A stretch of 64,000 bases of DNA, taken from the NCBI RefSeq assembly GCF_004005845.1, contig NZ_SADE01000003.1:496001-560000 (forward strand), in the 5' to 3' direction. The notes under the pieces were generated by a model that saw only the letters and a list, made by a program, of their open reading frames with translations, made no database searches and had not been told where the DNA came from. The translations under genes and the position numbers were made by a program. Within the stretch, counting starts at the first letter, position 1, and every line of letters starts with the position of its first letter. Below are positions 8,845 to 18,713 of this stretch, piece by piece. The stretch comes from Hwanghaeella grinnelliae (GTDB lineage Bacteria > Pseudomonadota > Alphaproteobacteria > UBA8366 > Aestuariispiraceae).

Positions 8845-10431
8845 ATGTCGGAGTTCAGCGAACTTACCCAGAATGCGAAAGCTTGGCCGTTTGAAGAGGC
8901 CCGCAAGCTTGTTAAACGCATCGGGGGTAAAGCGCCGAAAAAAGGCTATGTCCTGTTTGAAACGGGCTATGGCCCGTCGGGCCTGCCGCATATCGGAACA
9001 TTCGGCGAAGTAGCGCGCACCACCATGGTGCGGCACGCCTTCGAAACCATGTGTGACGTGCCGACCCGTCTGTTTGCCTTTTCGGACGACATGGACGGAT
9101 TGCGCAAAGTGCCGGACAACGTTCCCAACAAGGAAATGCTGGCCAAACACCTTCACAAGCCGCTGACGGAAGTGCCCGACCCGTTCGGCACGCATGACAG
9201 TTTCGGCGCCCATAACAACGCGCGCCTGCAAGCGTTCCTGAATCAATTCGGGTTCGAGTTCGAGTTCAAGAGCTCCACCGACTTTTATAAGAGCGGCAAG
9301 TTCGACGAAGCGCTGCTGACCGTGTTGCGCCATTACGAACAGGTTCAGGCAATCATGCTGCCCAGCCTGCGCCAGGAACGGCGGGAGACTTACAGTCCCT
9401 TCCTGCCCATTTGCCCGGAAACGCGGCATGTGCTGCAGGTACCGGTCGTCGCAACCGACGCAGAGGCGGGCACGATCGTTTACCGGCGCGAAGACGGCAA
9501 GGAAGTCGAAACCAAGGTTACCGGCGGCCTGTGCAAGCTGCAATGGAAGCCGGACTGGGCAATGCGCTGGTTCGCGCTGGACGTCGACTATGAGATGGCC
9601 GGCAAGGATCTGATCGATTCCGTCAAATTGTCGGGCCGCATCACGCAGGAACTCGGCGGCCGTGCGCCGGACGGTTTCAATTATGAGCTTTTCCTGGATG
9701 AGAACGGTGAGAAAATTTCGAAGTCGAAGGGCAACGGCCTGTCGATGGAAGATTGGCTGACCTATGCGCCGGAAGAAAGTCTGGCCTTGTACATGTACAA
9801 CAAGCCCAAGACCGCGAAGCGCCTGTTCTTTGATGTCATCCCCCGCCATGTGGACGACTACCTGACCTTTGTCGGGAAATATCACACTGAGGAACCCGCG
9901 CGTCAGATCGAAAACCCGGCCTGGCACATCCATAGCGGCAACCCGCCGGAACACACCTCGCCCTTGACCTTCGGCCTGCTGCTGAACTTGGCGAGCGTGT
10001 GCAACAGCCACGACAAGTCGATCCTGTGGGGATTCATTTCGCGCTACGTGCCCGAAGCGTCGCCGGAGACCGAGCCCTTCCTGGATAAACTTGTCGGGTT
10101 CGCGATCCGCTATTACGAGGACTTCGTAAAGCCGAACAAGAACTATCGAGCGCCGAGCGCCCAAGAACGCGCGGCGATTGAAGAATTGTATCAGGGCTTG
10201 GGTGAACTGCCGGCGGACAGCAAAGCGGAGGATATCCAGAACCAGGTCTACGCGGTCGGCAAGAACCACGAGTTCGAAAACCTTCGCGACTGGTTCAAGG
10301 CGCTCTACGAAGTGCTGTTGGGGCAGGAACAAGGGCCGCGCATGGGATCCTTCATCGCCCTCTACGGCATCGGTGAAACCCGCAAGTTGATCGAAAAGGC
10401 ACTGGCGGGCGAGGACCTGAGCGCCGCGTAA
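8845..10431 (+). CDS. lysK: Lysyl-tRNA synthetase, class I
   Basis: A 528-residue class I synthetase that charges tRNA-Lys. The HIGH-type motif is PHIGT (H49-T52) and the KMSKS-type motif is KISKS (290-294), both on the Rossmann fold. A helical anticodon-binding region follows. This archaeal-type LysRS replaces the class II LysS in many alphaproteobacteria, so its presence is expected rather than odd. An aaggaataaggac leader precedes the ATG and an intrinsic terminator follows 28 bases after the stop, so it looks monocistronic. Confidence 0.97.
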   Translation: MSEFSELTQNAKAWPFEEARKLVKRIGGKAPKKGYVLFETGYGPSGLPHIGTFGEVARTTMVRHAFETMCDVPTRLFAFSDDMDGLRKVPDNVPNKEMLAKHLHKPLTEVPDPFGTHDSFGAHNNARLQAFLNQFGFEFEFKSSTDFYKSGKFDEALLTVLRHYEQVQAIMLPSLRQERRETYSPFLPICPETRHVLQVPVVATDAEAGTIVYRREDGKEVETKVTGGLCKLQWKPDWAMRWFALDVDYEMAGKDLIDSVKLSGRITQELGGRAPDGFNYELFLDENGEKISKSKGNGLSMEDWLTYAPEESLALYMYNKPKTAKRLFFDVIPRHVDDYLTFVGKYHTEEPARQIENPAWHIHSGNPPEHTSPLTFGLLLNLASVCNSHDKSILWGFISRYVPEASPETEPFLDKLVGFAIRYYEDFVKPNKNYRAPSAQERAAIEELYQGLGELPADSKAEDIQNQVYAVGKNHEFENLRDWFKALYEVLLGQEQGPRMGSFIALYGIGETRKLIEKALAGEDLSAA

Positions 10432-10459
10432 CCGCTTGAAATCACAGCACCAGAACGAG

Positions 10460-10486
10460 AAAGGCCGGCGCTAAGCCGGCCTTTTT
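10460..10486 (+). terminator. Intrinsic terminator of lysK
   Basis: Arms aaaggccggc (10460-10469) and gccggccttt (10475-10484) surround a 5-base loop, and the 3' arm runs into a T5 tract. It lies 28 bases after the lysK stop and 32 bases before the end of the convergent aminotransferase gene. Confidence 0.9.
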
Positions 10487-10517
10487 CATGATCCCTGCAA
10501 GGGAACGCAAACCCCTG

Positions 10518-11363
10518 TCAGCGGTGACCGTGTTTATGGGAATATTCCCAATACATTTCACGGGCGCGCTGATACATGGGGCCCGGCTGAAGGTCGCGTC
10601 CCTCGAACCGATTGACGTGCATCACCTTGCCCCAATTGCCGGTATTGAAAATCTCGTCCGCCTCGAGAAGGTCATCCGTCGTGACGCGGCCTTCCTGGAC
10701 CTCGACGCCATTCTCATGGAACAGCTTGATGACACGTTGGCGCGTCACGCCATTCAGGAAGGTCCCGTTCACGGCAGGCGTGCGGACCATGCCGTCCTTG
10801 ACCATGAAAAGGTTCGCCGTCGCGAATTCCGCGACATTGCCAATCGGGTCGAGCACGACCGCATTGTCGAACCCTTTGCCGCGCGCCTCGGTCAAGGCGC
10901 GTCCGGCATTAGGATAGAGGCCAGCTGACTTGGTGTCGGTCGGGGCTGCGTCCGGCATCGGCCGCCGGCGGGTCGAAATACAAGCGGAAAAACCGCCGTC
11001 ACCCGGCATTGGGTTTTCCGTCACCGTCAGGGCGAAGCGGGTCGTTTCAGGGTCGGGCGCAACCCAGCCTTCCTCAGCCCAGAACATTGGGCGGATATAC
11101 AGCGCGGTATCGGAAGAGAATTTGCCGACGCCTTCCCACGCCAGTTCCATGATCTCTTCCATGGATTTGGTCGCTTTCAGGCCAAGATTATTGGCCGAGC
11201 GAATGGCGCGGGCGCAATGCAGGTCCAAATCGGGCATGACGCCTTCGAAAGCACGCGCCCCGTCGAAAATGAAGGAGGACAACCATACGCCCTGCGAATT
11301 GACGCTAATCATCGGGGCCTTGTCGTCTATCCATTCCCCATCGAACCAGGTCAAACCTGCCAT
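10518..11363 (-). CDS. Branched-chain-type aminotransferase (class IV, PLP-dependent)
   Basis: A 281-residue fold-type IV PLP enzyme. The pyridoxal lysine is in TDTKSAGLYPN, the equivalent of the IlvE AKAGGNY site. The cofactor-contact glutamate is in GNVAEFATANLF and the phosphate-binding LNGVTRQ motif follows. The family includes IlvE, D-amino-acid aminotransferase and aminodeoxychorismate lyase. Overall resemblance is to IlvE-like proteins, but at 281 residues it is shorter than E. coli IlvE (~309), so the substrate is uncertain. An AGGAGG site lies 11 bases before the ATG. Confidence 0.8.
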   Translation of the reverse strand: MAGLTWFDGEWIDDKAPMISVNSQGVWLSSFIFDGARAFEGVMPDLDLHCARAIRSANNLGLKATKSMEEIMELAWEGVGKFSSDTALYIRPMFWAEEGWVAPDPETTRFALTVTENPMPGDGGFSACISTRRRPMPDAAPTDTKSAGLYPNAGRALTEARGKGFDNAVVLDPIGNVAEFATANLFMVKDGMVRTPAVNGTFLNGVTRQRVIKLFHENGVEVQEGRVTTDDLLEADEIFNTGNWGKVMHVNRFEGRDLQPGPMYQRAREMYWEYSHKHGHR

Positions 11364-11606
11364 GTCGCTCGCGCCTCCTGCGCCGGAAAATTGTAGTCTG
11401 TGGAACGCCGCGACGGTCGCGCTTCAAAGGGCATAAGTCAAGCCGCGCGGCCCACCCGAAAACAGCGCTGACACTGCGGCAAAAGCGCCGATGACACCCC
11501 CGGAAGACGCGTTCGGCACGCGTGCCCGCGCGGCCTTGATCCTTGTCCCCGAAACCGAACTATGGCCTAACCGAAGGGAACCGGATCGGAAACGGCCTTG
11601 GGCGCA

Positions 11607-13577
11607 ATGGCGGCAACGCGGGAAAATTCTTTGTTTTTGGCCAATTTGGATTTGTTGAAATCCATCGGTCTTTCAGGTCCGGCGACCGCCGTTCTGGGGG
11701 TCGCCAGTCCAGCATTGACGCGCCGAAGCACAGACGCACCCGGCGGCCCTAATCTGCTGCGGGGCGACGCGCCCCTGTATAGTCCGGACGCAGCACAGGC
11801 CGCGGCGGCCCAGGTAGAGAGCTATCTGAAAAGGCCGATGCGGCATCTATCCACCTTCACCGGCGTGCCGGAAAAGACAGACCTTTTGAGCCACAGCGCC
11901 ATCCGCACCGTGCTGGCGGAATTGCAGGGCCAGGAGCTGAACTCGGCACCCGACCCGGATACCGGCTATCTGATCTGCTTCGGCCTGGGCCTGGGCCTGC
12001 ATTTGCCGCTTCTGCAAGCGGCCCTGCCCTTCCGAACCTTGGTTATCGTCGAGGACAATCCAGAATTTCTGCTGCACAGTCTCCATGTTGTCGATTGGAC
12101 CGCGCTCAACGAGACCTGCAAGGCGCGCGGCGGGCGGTTATATGTGATCCTGACGACGGAGGCCCAAAACGTCGCCGACACATTGCTGCGTGAGATGCGC
12201 GGACCTGAATTTCCGATGATCGACGGCAGCTATATCTATCAGCACTACAAATCGCCCTTCTTAGACAAGGCGATCGACGCTTTGCGGGACGCCATGCCGA
12301 TCATCGAGGCCAATGACGGCTTCTTCGAGGACGAGCAGCTCATGCTGGCGCAGGCCTGCCGCACCTTCCTGCGAAACGACTTTCATCTGCTGACCGAAGC
12401 GCCCACGCCGCGCCCACTTAAGCCCATGCCGGTCTTCGTCGTTGGATCCGGACCGTCCCTTGACCAGAACATCGACGATATCCGCCGCAACCGGGAAAAC
12501 GTCATACTGATGTCCTGCGGCACTAGTCTGCGGCCGATGCTGGAAGCGGGAATGGTGCCGGACTTTCACTGCGAGATCGAAAATGTAGAGGATATCGGGA
12601 CCATCATCGGCATGCTGTCGGAAGAGCATGATTTGAGCGGTATCCCGCTGATCGCCGCCAACACGGTCAAACAATCGGTCTTGGACAAGTTTGACCGGAA
12701 AATCCTGTTCTGGCGCGATACGGTGGTGCCGACCCGCTTGCTCGCCCGGCAGGAAGATACGCTGGCCATGACCGGGCCGACCGTCACCAATCTGGCGATC
12801 CGCGCCGCGATCTCCCTGGGGTTTTACGAATTCTATCTGTTCGGCATTGATCTGGGTTCACCTGACCCGGACAAGCATCACGCCAAGGGATCGATCTACA
12901 ACGCCTCGGATGACGAGTATTGGAAGAGCGGGGCTGCGATGGAGCCCTTCGTGATAAAGCAGCCCGGCAATATGGGCGGAACGATCTATACCAACCGCCC
13001 CTTCCTGCTGACCAAATTCTTTTTCGAAACTTTGTTCAGCCGGTTCCCCAACCATCACTTTTTCAACTGTTCCAACGGGGTGCGGTTCGAACATGCGACG
13101 CCGATCGTTTCATCAACTTTGGAGGCTATGCCGGCCGAAATACCCGGCCCGGAAATCGTCACCCAATGCCTGCGTGAATTGACCGATGTGAAAGCCGGCA
13201 TCCTGGTACAGGCCGATCGGCTGGTGGAATACCGGGCCGCCCTTGTCGACCGTTTCGGCAAGCTAGCCTTGCTGTGCACGGACGACGCCATCGCCGATTT
13301 CGATAACCTGCTGGAGGCGATCCGCCCGCTGGTTGCGCCTGTCTCCTACCGCACCGAATTTTCCGCCAAAAGCGCGGTGGACACATTGATATCGGGTACC
13401 ATCACGACGATCCTGCATTTCGGTTATTTCATGGTCCGCCGAATACCGAAGGACGACCGCGCCCGATTCATGTCACTCTTTATGAAAGCCTTGGGTGAGA
13501 GCGTCGCAGTGATGGAACGCGATGCGCTCGCCCTGACGGATGAGTTGATCGAGGAACGCCGCGCACTGCCGGACTGA
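11607..13577 (+). CDS. Maf/DUF115 motility-associated glycosyltransferase
   Basis: About 656 residues. The central DUF115 (MptE-like) domain is marked by PVFVVGSGPSLDQNI, ILMSCGTSLRPMLEAG and MTGPTVTNLAI, the hallmarks of Maf proteins that transfer nonulosonic acids (pseudaminic or legionaminic acid) to flagellin. The N-terminal part (about 90-270) is a degenerate Rossmann-like region with GYLICFGLGLGLHL. No signal peptide, so it is cytoplasmic, as expected for flagellin glycosylation before export. The start is uncertain: ATG 11607 and TTG 11598 are both possible and neither has a good ribosome site. The next gene starts 27 bases downstream, so they are probably one operon. No flagellar or neu/pse genes lie in this window. 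Confidence 0.85.
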   Translation: MAATRENSLFLANLDLLKSIGLSGPATAVLGVASPALTRRSTDAPGGPNLLRGDAPLYSPDAAQAAAAQVESYLKRPMRHLSTFTGVPEKTDLLSHSAIRTVLAELQGQELNSAPDPDTGYLICFGLGLGLHLPLLQAALPFRTLVIVEDNPEFLLHSLHVVDWTALNETCKARGGRLYVILTTEAQNVADTLLREMRGPEFPMIDGSYIYQHYKSPFLDKAIDALRDAMPIIEANDGFFEDEQLMLAQACRTFLRNDFHLLTEAPTPRPLKPMPVFVVGSGPSLDQNIDDIRRNRENVILMSCGTSLRPMLEAGMVPDFHCEIENVEDIGTIIGMLSEEHDLSGIPLIAANTVKQSVLDKFDRKILFWRDTVVPTRLLARQEDTLAMTGPTVTNLAIRAAISLGFYEFYLFGIDLGSPDPDKHHAKGSIYNASDDEYWKSGAAMEPFVIKQPGNMGGTIYTNRPFLLTKFFFETLFSRFPNHHFFNCSNGVRFEHATPIVSSTLEAMPAEIPGPEIVTQCLRELTDVKAGILVQADRLVEYRAALVDRFGKLALLCTDDAIADFDNLLEAIRPLVAPVSYRTEFSAKSAVDTLISGTITTILHFGYFMVRRIPKDDRARFMSLFMKALGESVAVMERDALALTDELIEERRALPD

Positions 13578-13603
13578 CGCGTAATGAAAGGCACCGAAAC
13601 CCA

Positions 13604-15430
13604 ATGTGCGGTATAGCCGGATTCATAGGCAAATCGCCGCCCACGCGCAGCGACGCGGAAGACACGCTGGCGATGATGCGCCAGCGCGGGCCCGACGGTT
13701 TGGGCTTGTTTCAGGACGACGTCGGCGCGAACAGGGTAATGCTGCTTCATTCCCGACTTGCCATCATTGATCTGCAGACCCGTTCCAACCAACCCTTTAT
13801 CGACGACGGCTGCGTCCTGATCTTCAATGGGGAAATCTACAACTACGTCGAAGTGCGTGACGAGTTGAAGGCTTTGGGGCAGACGTTTCGCACCGATTCC
13901 GATACCGAGGTAATCCTGCGCGCCTATCGCCAATGGGGCGAAGGGCTTGTCGACCGGCTGCAGGGCATGTGGGCCTTTGCCCTATTGGACAGCCGAGCTG
14001 GGAAACTGACCCTGAGCCGCGACCCGTTCGGCGAGAAACCGCTCTATTGCATGGAAACGCCGGACGGTTTGTTTTTCGGGTCCGAGATCAAGTTCATCAA
14101 ACAATTGAGCGCCCGGACGCCCGCTATCCGCCATGAAAAGGTCCACCGTTTTCTGGCTCACGGTTACCGGGACGTCTTCAAAAAGAAGGACTCGTTTTTC
14201 GAAGGCATCAACCCCCTGCCCGCTGCCAGCATCGTCACGTTAACCGGCGGGGACATGCCAGAGCCGCGGATTTATTGGACCCCCCACTTCAACCCGCAGC
14301 CGATGAGCGAGGGAGAAGCGATCGAAGGCGTTCGGGACCGCCTGTTCGACGCGGTGAAGATCCGCCTGCGCGCGGATGTGCCCATCGCGCTGACCCTGAG
14401 CGGAGGGATCGATTCAAATGTGGTCGCAGGGATCGCCGTTCATCACTTCCAGCAGAACCTGCATACCTTTTCGATGCTGGAAAGTCGGGAAGACTACGAT
14501 GAGCGACAGTTCATCGCCGCGGCGGTCCGGGGGTTGGGTGCGCCCCACCGGGAACGCCCCGTGCAAAGCCGTGGTTTCCTGGAACGTTTAGGCCGAATGG
14601 CGCATCATTATGAGGCACCGGTCCTCAGCGTTGGTATGTTCCTGGAAGGATTCCTGACCGAGACGGTATCCGCCGAAGGCTTCAAACTGGCGATCAACGG
14701 CAATGGTTCGGATGAAATCTTCGCCGGTTATTACGATCACTATCTCTATTGGCTGGCCGGTTTACACGGCACGGCCGAATTCGAACCGGAAGTCGCCCGA
14801 TGGCGGGAATCGATGGGCAAATATGTGCGCAATCCTTTGTTCAAGGACCCGATGCGTTTCGTCGACACGCCGGACGAACGCCGTCATCTGCATCACAACG
14901 CGCCGGATATCGACAGCGTCATGCATCTGCCGAGCGCCGATCCGTTCGAGGAAGAGGATTTCTGCGACGATCTGTTGCGAAAACGAATGCTGAACGAATT
15001 GACCCGCGAATCCGTCCCGGCAACGCTGTTCTGCGGCGACCTGAATTGGATGTACCATTCGATCGAGAACCGGACCGCCTATCTGGACCGGTCTTTGATT
15101 TCGTTTCTGCTAACGGTGCCGAGCAACCTTCTGATCCGCGAAGGGTACAGCAAATACCTTCTGCGCAAGGCGGCCGAAGGCTATGTGCCGGACGAGATAT
15201 TGTTCTCCCGCCAGAAATTCGGCTTCAATGCGCCAATCACATCCCTTCTAAACCGCGAAGATCCCGACGTGATCGACTTCATGATGATGGACAGTCCGGT
15301 CTTCGACCTGGTTCGGCGCGACAAGGTCGAGGCTATGATGCGGCCGGACGCGGACCTTGCGGGATTGGACAACTTCCTGTTCTGCGTCGCCTCGGCAAAA
15401 ATGTTCTACGCGACGCAAGCAGGCTGGTAG
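13604..15430 (+). CDS. asnB: Asparagine synthase-like glutamine amidotransferase
   Basis: A 608-residue protein. The N-terminal Ntn-type glutaminase begins MCGIAGFIG with the catalytic Cys2, and residues RGPDG and FNGEIYNY follow. The C-terminal ATP-pyrophosphatase domain has SGGIDS at 266-271. The general reaction is ATP-dependent transfer of ammonia from glutamine to an acid. True AsnB makes asparagine. The close coupling to a Maf glycosyltransferase suggests it could instead amidate a flagellin sugar, as asn-synthase-like genes do in some nonulosonic acid clusters; that is inference. It ends one base before the convergent DUF1491 gene. Confidence 0.85.
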   Translation: MCGIAGFIGKSPPTRSDAEDTLAMMRQRGPDGLGLFQDDVGANRVMLLHSRLAIIDLQTRSNQPFIDDGCVLIFNGEIYNYVEVRDELKALGQTFRTDSDTEVILRAYRQWGEGLVDRLQGMWAFALLDSRAGKLTLSRDPFGEKPLYCMETPDGLFFGSEIKFIKQLSARTPAIRHEKVHRFLAHGYRDVFKKKDSFFEGINPLPAASIVTLTGGDMPEPRIYWTPHFNPQPMSEGEAIEGVRDRLFDAVKIRLRADVPIALTLSGGIDSNVVAGIAVHHFQQNLHTFSMLESREDYDERQFIAAAVRGLGAPHRERPVQSRGFLERLGRMAHHYEAPVLSVGMFLEGFLTETVSAEGFKLAINGNGSDEIFAGYYDHYLYWLAGLHGTAEFEPEVARWRESMGKYVRNPLFKDPMRFVDTPDERRHLHHNAPDIDSVMHLPSADPFEEEDFCDDLLRKRMLNELTRESVPATLFCGDLNWMYHSIENRTAYLDRSLISFLLTVPSNLLIREGYSKYLLRKAAEGYVPDEILFSRQKFGFNAPITSLLNREDPDVIDFMMMDSPVFDLVRRDKVEAMMRPDADLAGLDNFLFCVASAKMFYATQAGW

Positions 15431-15431
15431 G

Positions 15432-15815
15432 TCACCTAAACTCCTTGCCTTCGAACGGGTTTTTTCCCTCCCGCGTTTCGATCTCCACCACCCAGATATC
15501 GGGGTCGCGGTCTATGCTGCGTGTGACATAGGCGTCAGCCTTTTCGTCCGGGATCGGATCGGCCCCCAAGGGCGGAAGCCAACCGAGATTACCGTCCAAA
15601 TCGCGGGTTTCGGTCAGAATTCGGCTGGTCCCGTCGAGCAGATTTAGCCGCAGGACGAGCGATCCACTCTCCCGCTCACCCTTGTTGATCACCGCGCCGA
15701 AACCGCCCTGGGTATTCACGCTGCGCAGCGTGGCGGATACCCACATGGCACTGGGAAGGCGGTCACGGGGCATGGCGGAAAAAGCCTCTTCCGGAAAGGT
15801 ATGGACTGCGATCAC
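15432..15815 (-). CDS. DUF1491 family protein
   Basis: A 127-residue soluble protein matching DUF1491, a family confined largely to alphaproteobacteria. Recognisable segments are LPSAMWVSATLRSVNTQG, an INKGERESGS turn and DPDIWVVEIETR near the end. The function is unknown. It begins with GTG at 15815, overlapping the stop of the upstream CoA-transferase gene as GTGA, so translational coupling is likely. Confidence 0.85.
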   Translation of the reverse strand: MIAVHTFPEEAFSAMPRDRLPSAMWVSATLRSVNTQGGFGAVINKGERESGSLVLRLNLLDGTSRILTETRDLDGNLGWLPPLGADPIPDEKADAYVTRSIDRDPDIWVVEIETREGKNPFEGKEFR

Positions 15816-16966
15816 GCAAACCCGAGTTCCTTCAGAATCGCTTCGCGGCTTTCGTCCAAGTCAGGAACATGGCCGCGCGTGGCGGGGTCCGCATGGGCGG
15901 ACATCTTGATCGGGTTGCCCGCCATGCGGAAATGGCCTTCCTGCGGATCTTCGATCGAGACGACCATATTGCGCGACAGGATTTGCGGATCGTTCATCAC
16001 CTGCCCGACATCATTGATCGGGCCACAAGGCACGCCGGCCTTCTCAAGCTCGTGCATCCAATGGTCCGTCGGCTGGGTTTTCAGAACCAGCTCCATCTCG
16101 ACTTTCAGGTCATCCACATGCTCAGCCCGGTCCTTGTTGGTAAGGAAACGCGGATCGGTCACCCATTCCGGCTTGCCCAAAGCGGACGCCAAGCTTTCGA
16201 ACAATTTGTTGTTTCCCGCTGCGATGATGATATGGCCATCGCCGGATTCATAGGCCTCGAACGGCGTGATCGATGGATGTCTGGCACCCAACGGGCCGGG
16301 CACCTCGCCGGAGGTGACATAACGGGCGACAGCGTTTTCCAGAATCGCCAACTGACAATCCAGCATCGACACGTCAATCATCATGCCTTTGCCGGTGCGA
16401 TTGCGTTCCACCAATGCGGCATTGATACCGACCGTCGTGAACAAGCCGGCGGTGATGTCGCCGACCGAGGTCCCAACACGGGTGGGCGGGCCGCCCGGGT
16501 GGCCCGTAATCGACATGATGCCACCCATCCCCTGGACCACCATGTCATAGGCCGCACGGTTGGCGTAGGGGCCGGTTTGACCAAAGCCGGAAGCCGCGGC
16601 GTAGATCAACTGCGGATAATTCTTTTCCAGCATTTCCCAGCCATAGCCCAGTTTTTCCATCGTGCCGGCGCGGTAATTTTCGACCAGGATGTCCGCTTTG
16701 CCCAACAAGGCTTCGAAGATTTTGCGATCTTCCGCGTCCTTCAGGTTCAGCGCGATGCTTTCCTTACCCCGGTTCAAAGACATGAAATAGGCCGATTTTC
16801 CATGCTTGGCCCAAGGGCCGAAATGGCGCGCGTCGTCCCCGTGACCGGGCGTTTCAACCTTGATGACGCGGGCGCCCAGGTCGTGCAGCAACATTGTGCA
16901 ATACGGCCCGGCAAGCACGCGCGTCATGTCTATGACGGTGATACCATCCAGCGGTCCCTTGGACAT
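15812..16966 (-). CDS. Family III CoA-transferase (CaiB/BaiF type)
   Basis: A 384-residue protein with the family opening (DGITVIDMTRVLAGPYCTM) and the conserved catalytic aspartate at about D141 (AAYDMVVQG). In formyl-CoA transferase this residue forms the acyl-aspartate intermediate. SASGFGQTGPY-type and GDI(T)AGL motifs are also present. Substrate cannot be read from sequence; formate/oxalate, carnitine and dicarboxylate CoA-transfer are all known in the family. An AGGAGGATGT leader precedes the ATG. It is divergent from malonyl-CoA decarboxylase, which may mean a shared malonate or dicarboxylate theme. Confidence 0.9.
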   Translation of the reverse strand: MSKGPLDGITVIDMTRVLAGPYCTMLLHDLGARVIKVETPGHGDDARHFGPWAKHGKSAYFMSLNRGKESIALNLKDAEDRKIFEALLGKADILVENYRAGTMEKLGYGWEMLEKNYPQLIYAAASGFGQTGPYANRAAYDMVVQGMGGIMSITGHPGGPPTRVGTSVGDITAGLFTTVGINAALVERNRTGKGMMIDVSMLDCQLAILENAVARYVTSGEVPGPLGARHPSITPFEAYESGDGHIIIAAGNNKLFESLASALGKPEWVTDPRFLTNKDRAEHVDDLKVEMELVLKTQPTDHWMHELEKAGVPCGPINDVGQVMNDPQILSRNMVVSIEDPQEGHFRMAGNPIKMSAHADPATRGHVPDLDESREAILKELGFA

Positions 16967-17112
16967 ACATCCTCCTTAAACTAACGCTAGCCCCGGAAAC
17001 ATTGTCGCGCCGGAGTCTTTATTCCGTGATGTTGCGCATGCTACGCACGTACACAACATAGTCTGAAGCAGATAATCCAGGACGCAGCGAAAGTCACGGT
17101 CAGGTCATCGAA

Positions 17113-18522
17113 ATGAGCGATATTGCAGCCCAACCCCAGGAAACACTCTGGACACGCACGGTAAACAGTGTTCGCCGCGTCTGGCTGGACCTGGGCGCAA
17201 CATTGGACAGCGACGCCATCCCCGCGAAGCTGGAAGGCAAGGCCGCCGACCAGCTTTTGGAGCGGATGCGGGCCTGCATTGCCTCGGAAGGGGGCGAGGT
17301 TTCCGCCCGCGCCCGCGCCGCCCAGTTGGGCCAGTACTATATGGGCCTGGACGCGCCCGGTCGGAAAAGGTTCCTGGAGATACTGGCCAGCAATTTCGGA
17401 CCGGACAAAGAAAAGGTCGAAACCGCGATCGAGGCCTATCATCACGCCGCGCCGGAAAAGAAGGCCCGGGCCCGGCAGGACCTGCAGGCGGTGCTGACCC
17501 CGCCGCGGCAATCGCTGCTGACCCAGTTCAATGCCCTACCCGACGGAGTAAAATTCCTGGTCGATCTGCGCGCGGAACTTTTGCGTTACACCAAGGAGTC
17601 CCCGGAACTGGCCGATCTGGACAAGGATCTGGAGCGGTTGCTGGTCAGTTGGTTCGATATCGGCTTCCTGGAATTGCAGCGGATAACCTGGAACAGCCCC
17701 GCCGCCTTGCTGGAAAAACTGATCAGCTATGAAGCGGTGCATGAGATCAGGTCCTGGACCGATCTGCGCAACCGGTTGGATTCCGACCGGCGGCTCTTTG
17801 CCTTTTTCCATCCCCGTATGCCGATGGAGCCGTTGATCTTTGTAGAAGTGGCGCTGGTCAACGGTATTGCTGGTTCGATTCAGACCCTTTTGGACGAAGA
17901 CGCACCGATCGTCGATCCGAACGCGGCGGATACGGCCATTTTCTATTCGATTTCGAACACCCAGCGCGGCTTACGCGGTATCAGCTTCGGCAACTTCCTG
18001 ATCAAGCGCGTGGTCGAGGAATTGAAGGCCGAGTTTCCTAATCTGAAGGCGTTCTCCACCCTGTCGCCGATCCCGATGTTCCGCCAATGGCTGGAAAGTA
18101 ACATCGCGGAAGGCGACCCGAACCTTTTGACGGCGGAAGACCGTAAGCGCCTGAAGAAAGTTACCGGCAACAAATTTGGCAAGGGCGACCTGTTGCGTTC
18201 CGTGACCACGGGCGACTGGGTGAAGGACGCCGAACTCTCGGAAGCCCTACGCCCTGCTTTGCTGCGGTTATGCGCACGTTATCTGGTGCAGGAAAAACGC
18301 AAGGAACGCCCGCTCGACCCGGTCGCACGATTCCATTTGAGCAACGGGGCACAAGTCGAAAGAGTCAATTGGCTCGGTGACATATCCGACAAGGGAATGC
18401 GTGAATCCGCCGGGATGATGGTGAACTATCTATACCGGCTTAACGACATCGAAAAGAATCACGAACGTTTCGCGAAGAGCGGATTCGTGGCGACCTCCTC
18501 TGGCGTCAGGGGCCTTCTGTAG
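17113..18522 (+). CDS. Malonyl-CoA decarboxylase
   Basis: A 469-residue enzyme, normal family length, that converts malonyl-CoA to acetyl-CoA and CO2. The N-terminal half is a helical bundle. The C-terminal GNAT-like catalytic half has FSTLSPIPMF, holding the conserved serine region, and FHLSNGAQVERVNWLGD, holding the conserved histidine. No targeting sequence is visible, so it is cytoplasmic. It lies divergent from the CoA-transferase across a 146-base gap, a genome arrangement consistent with joint use in malonate or dicarboxylate degradation. Confidence 0.93.
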   Translation: MSDIAAQPQETLWTRTVNSVRRVWLDLGATLDSDAIPAKLEGKAADQLLERMRACIASEGGEVSARARAAQLGQYYMGLDAPGRKRFLEILASNFGPDKEKVETAIEAYHHAAPEKKARARQDLQAVLTPPRQSLLTQFNALPDGVKFLVDLRAELLRYTKESPELADLDKDLERLLVSWFDIGFLELQRITWNSPAALLEKLISYEAVHEIRSWTDLRNRLDSDRRLFAFFHPRMPMEPLIFVEVALVNGIAGSIQTLLDEDAPIVDPNAADTAIFYSISNTQRGLRGISFGNFLIKRVVEELKAEFPNLKAFSTLSPIPMFRQWLESNIAEGDPNLLTAEDRKRLKKVTGNKFGKGDLLRSVTTGDWVKDAELSEALRPALLRLCARYLVQEKRKERPLDPVARFHLSNGAQVERVNWLGDISDKGMRESAGMMVNYLYRLNDIEKNHERFAKSGFVATSSGVRGLL

Positions 18523-18713
18523 ACTTGCGTCGTCCTGACATTGGAAATGGACATCTCAGACAAGAGGCTGTTTCCAACGATTTTCGCATGAATGATTGAA
18601 CGCCTACCGCATCGGCCTAAACTACGCCCCTGCGGGCTGAGTCATGGACCGGCCGCGCGACGCAAGAGGCTGGCGGCAGACCCGGCCCGCAAATAACGCG
18701 AGGAAATTCCCGG

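Noticed and set aside
8830-10332. A 500-codon minus-strand frame opposite lysK
   Set aside because: Antisense to the certain LysRS gene; it reads as an open frame only because of high GC.
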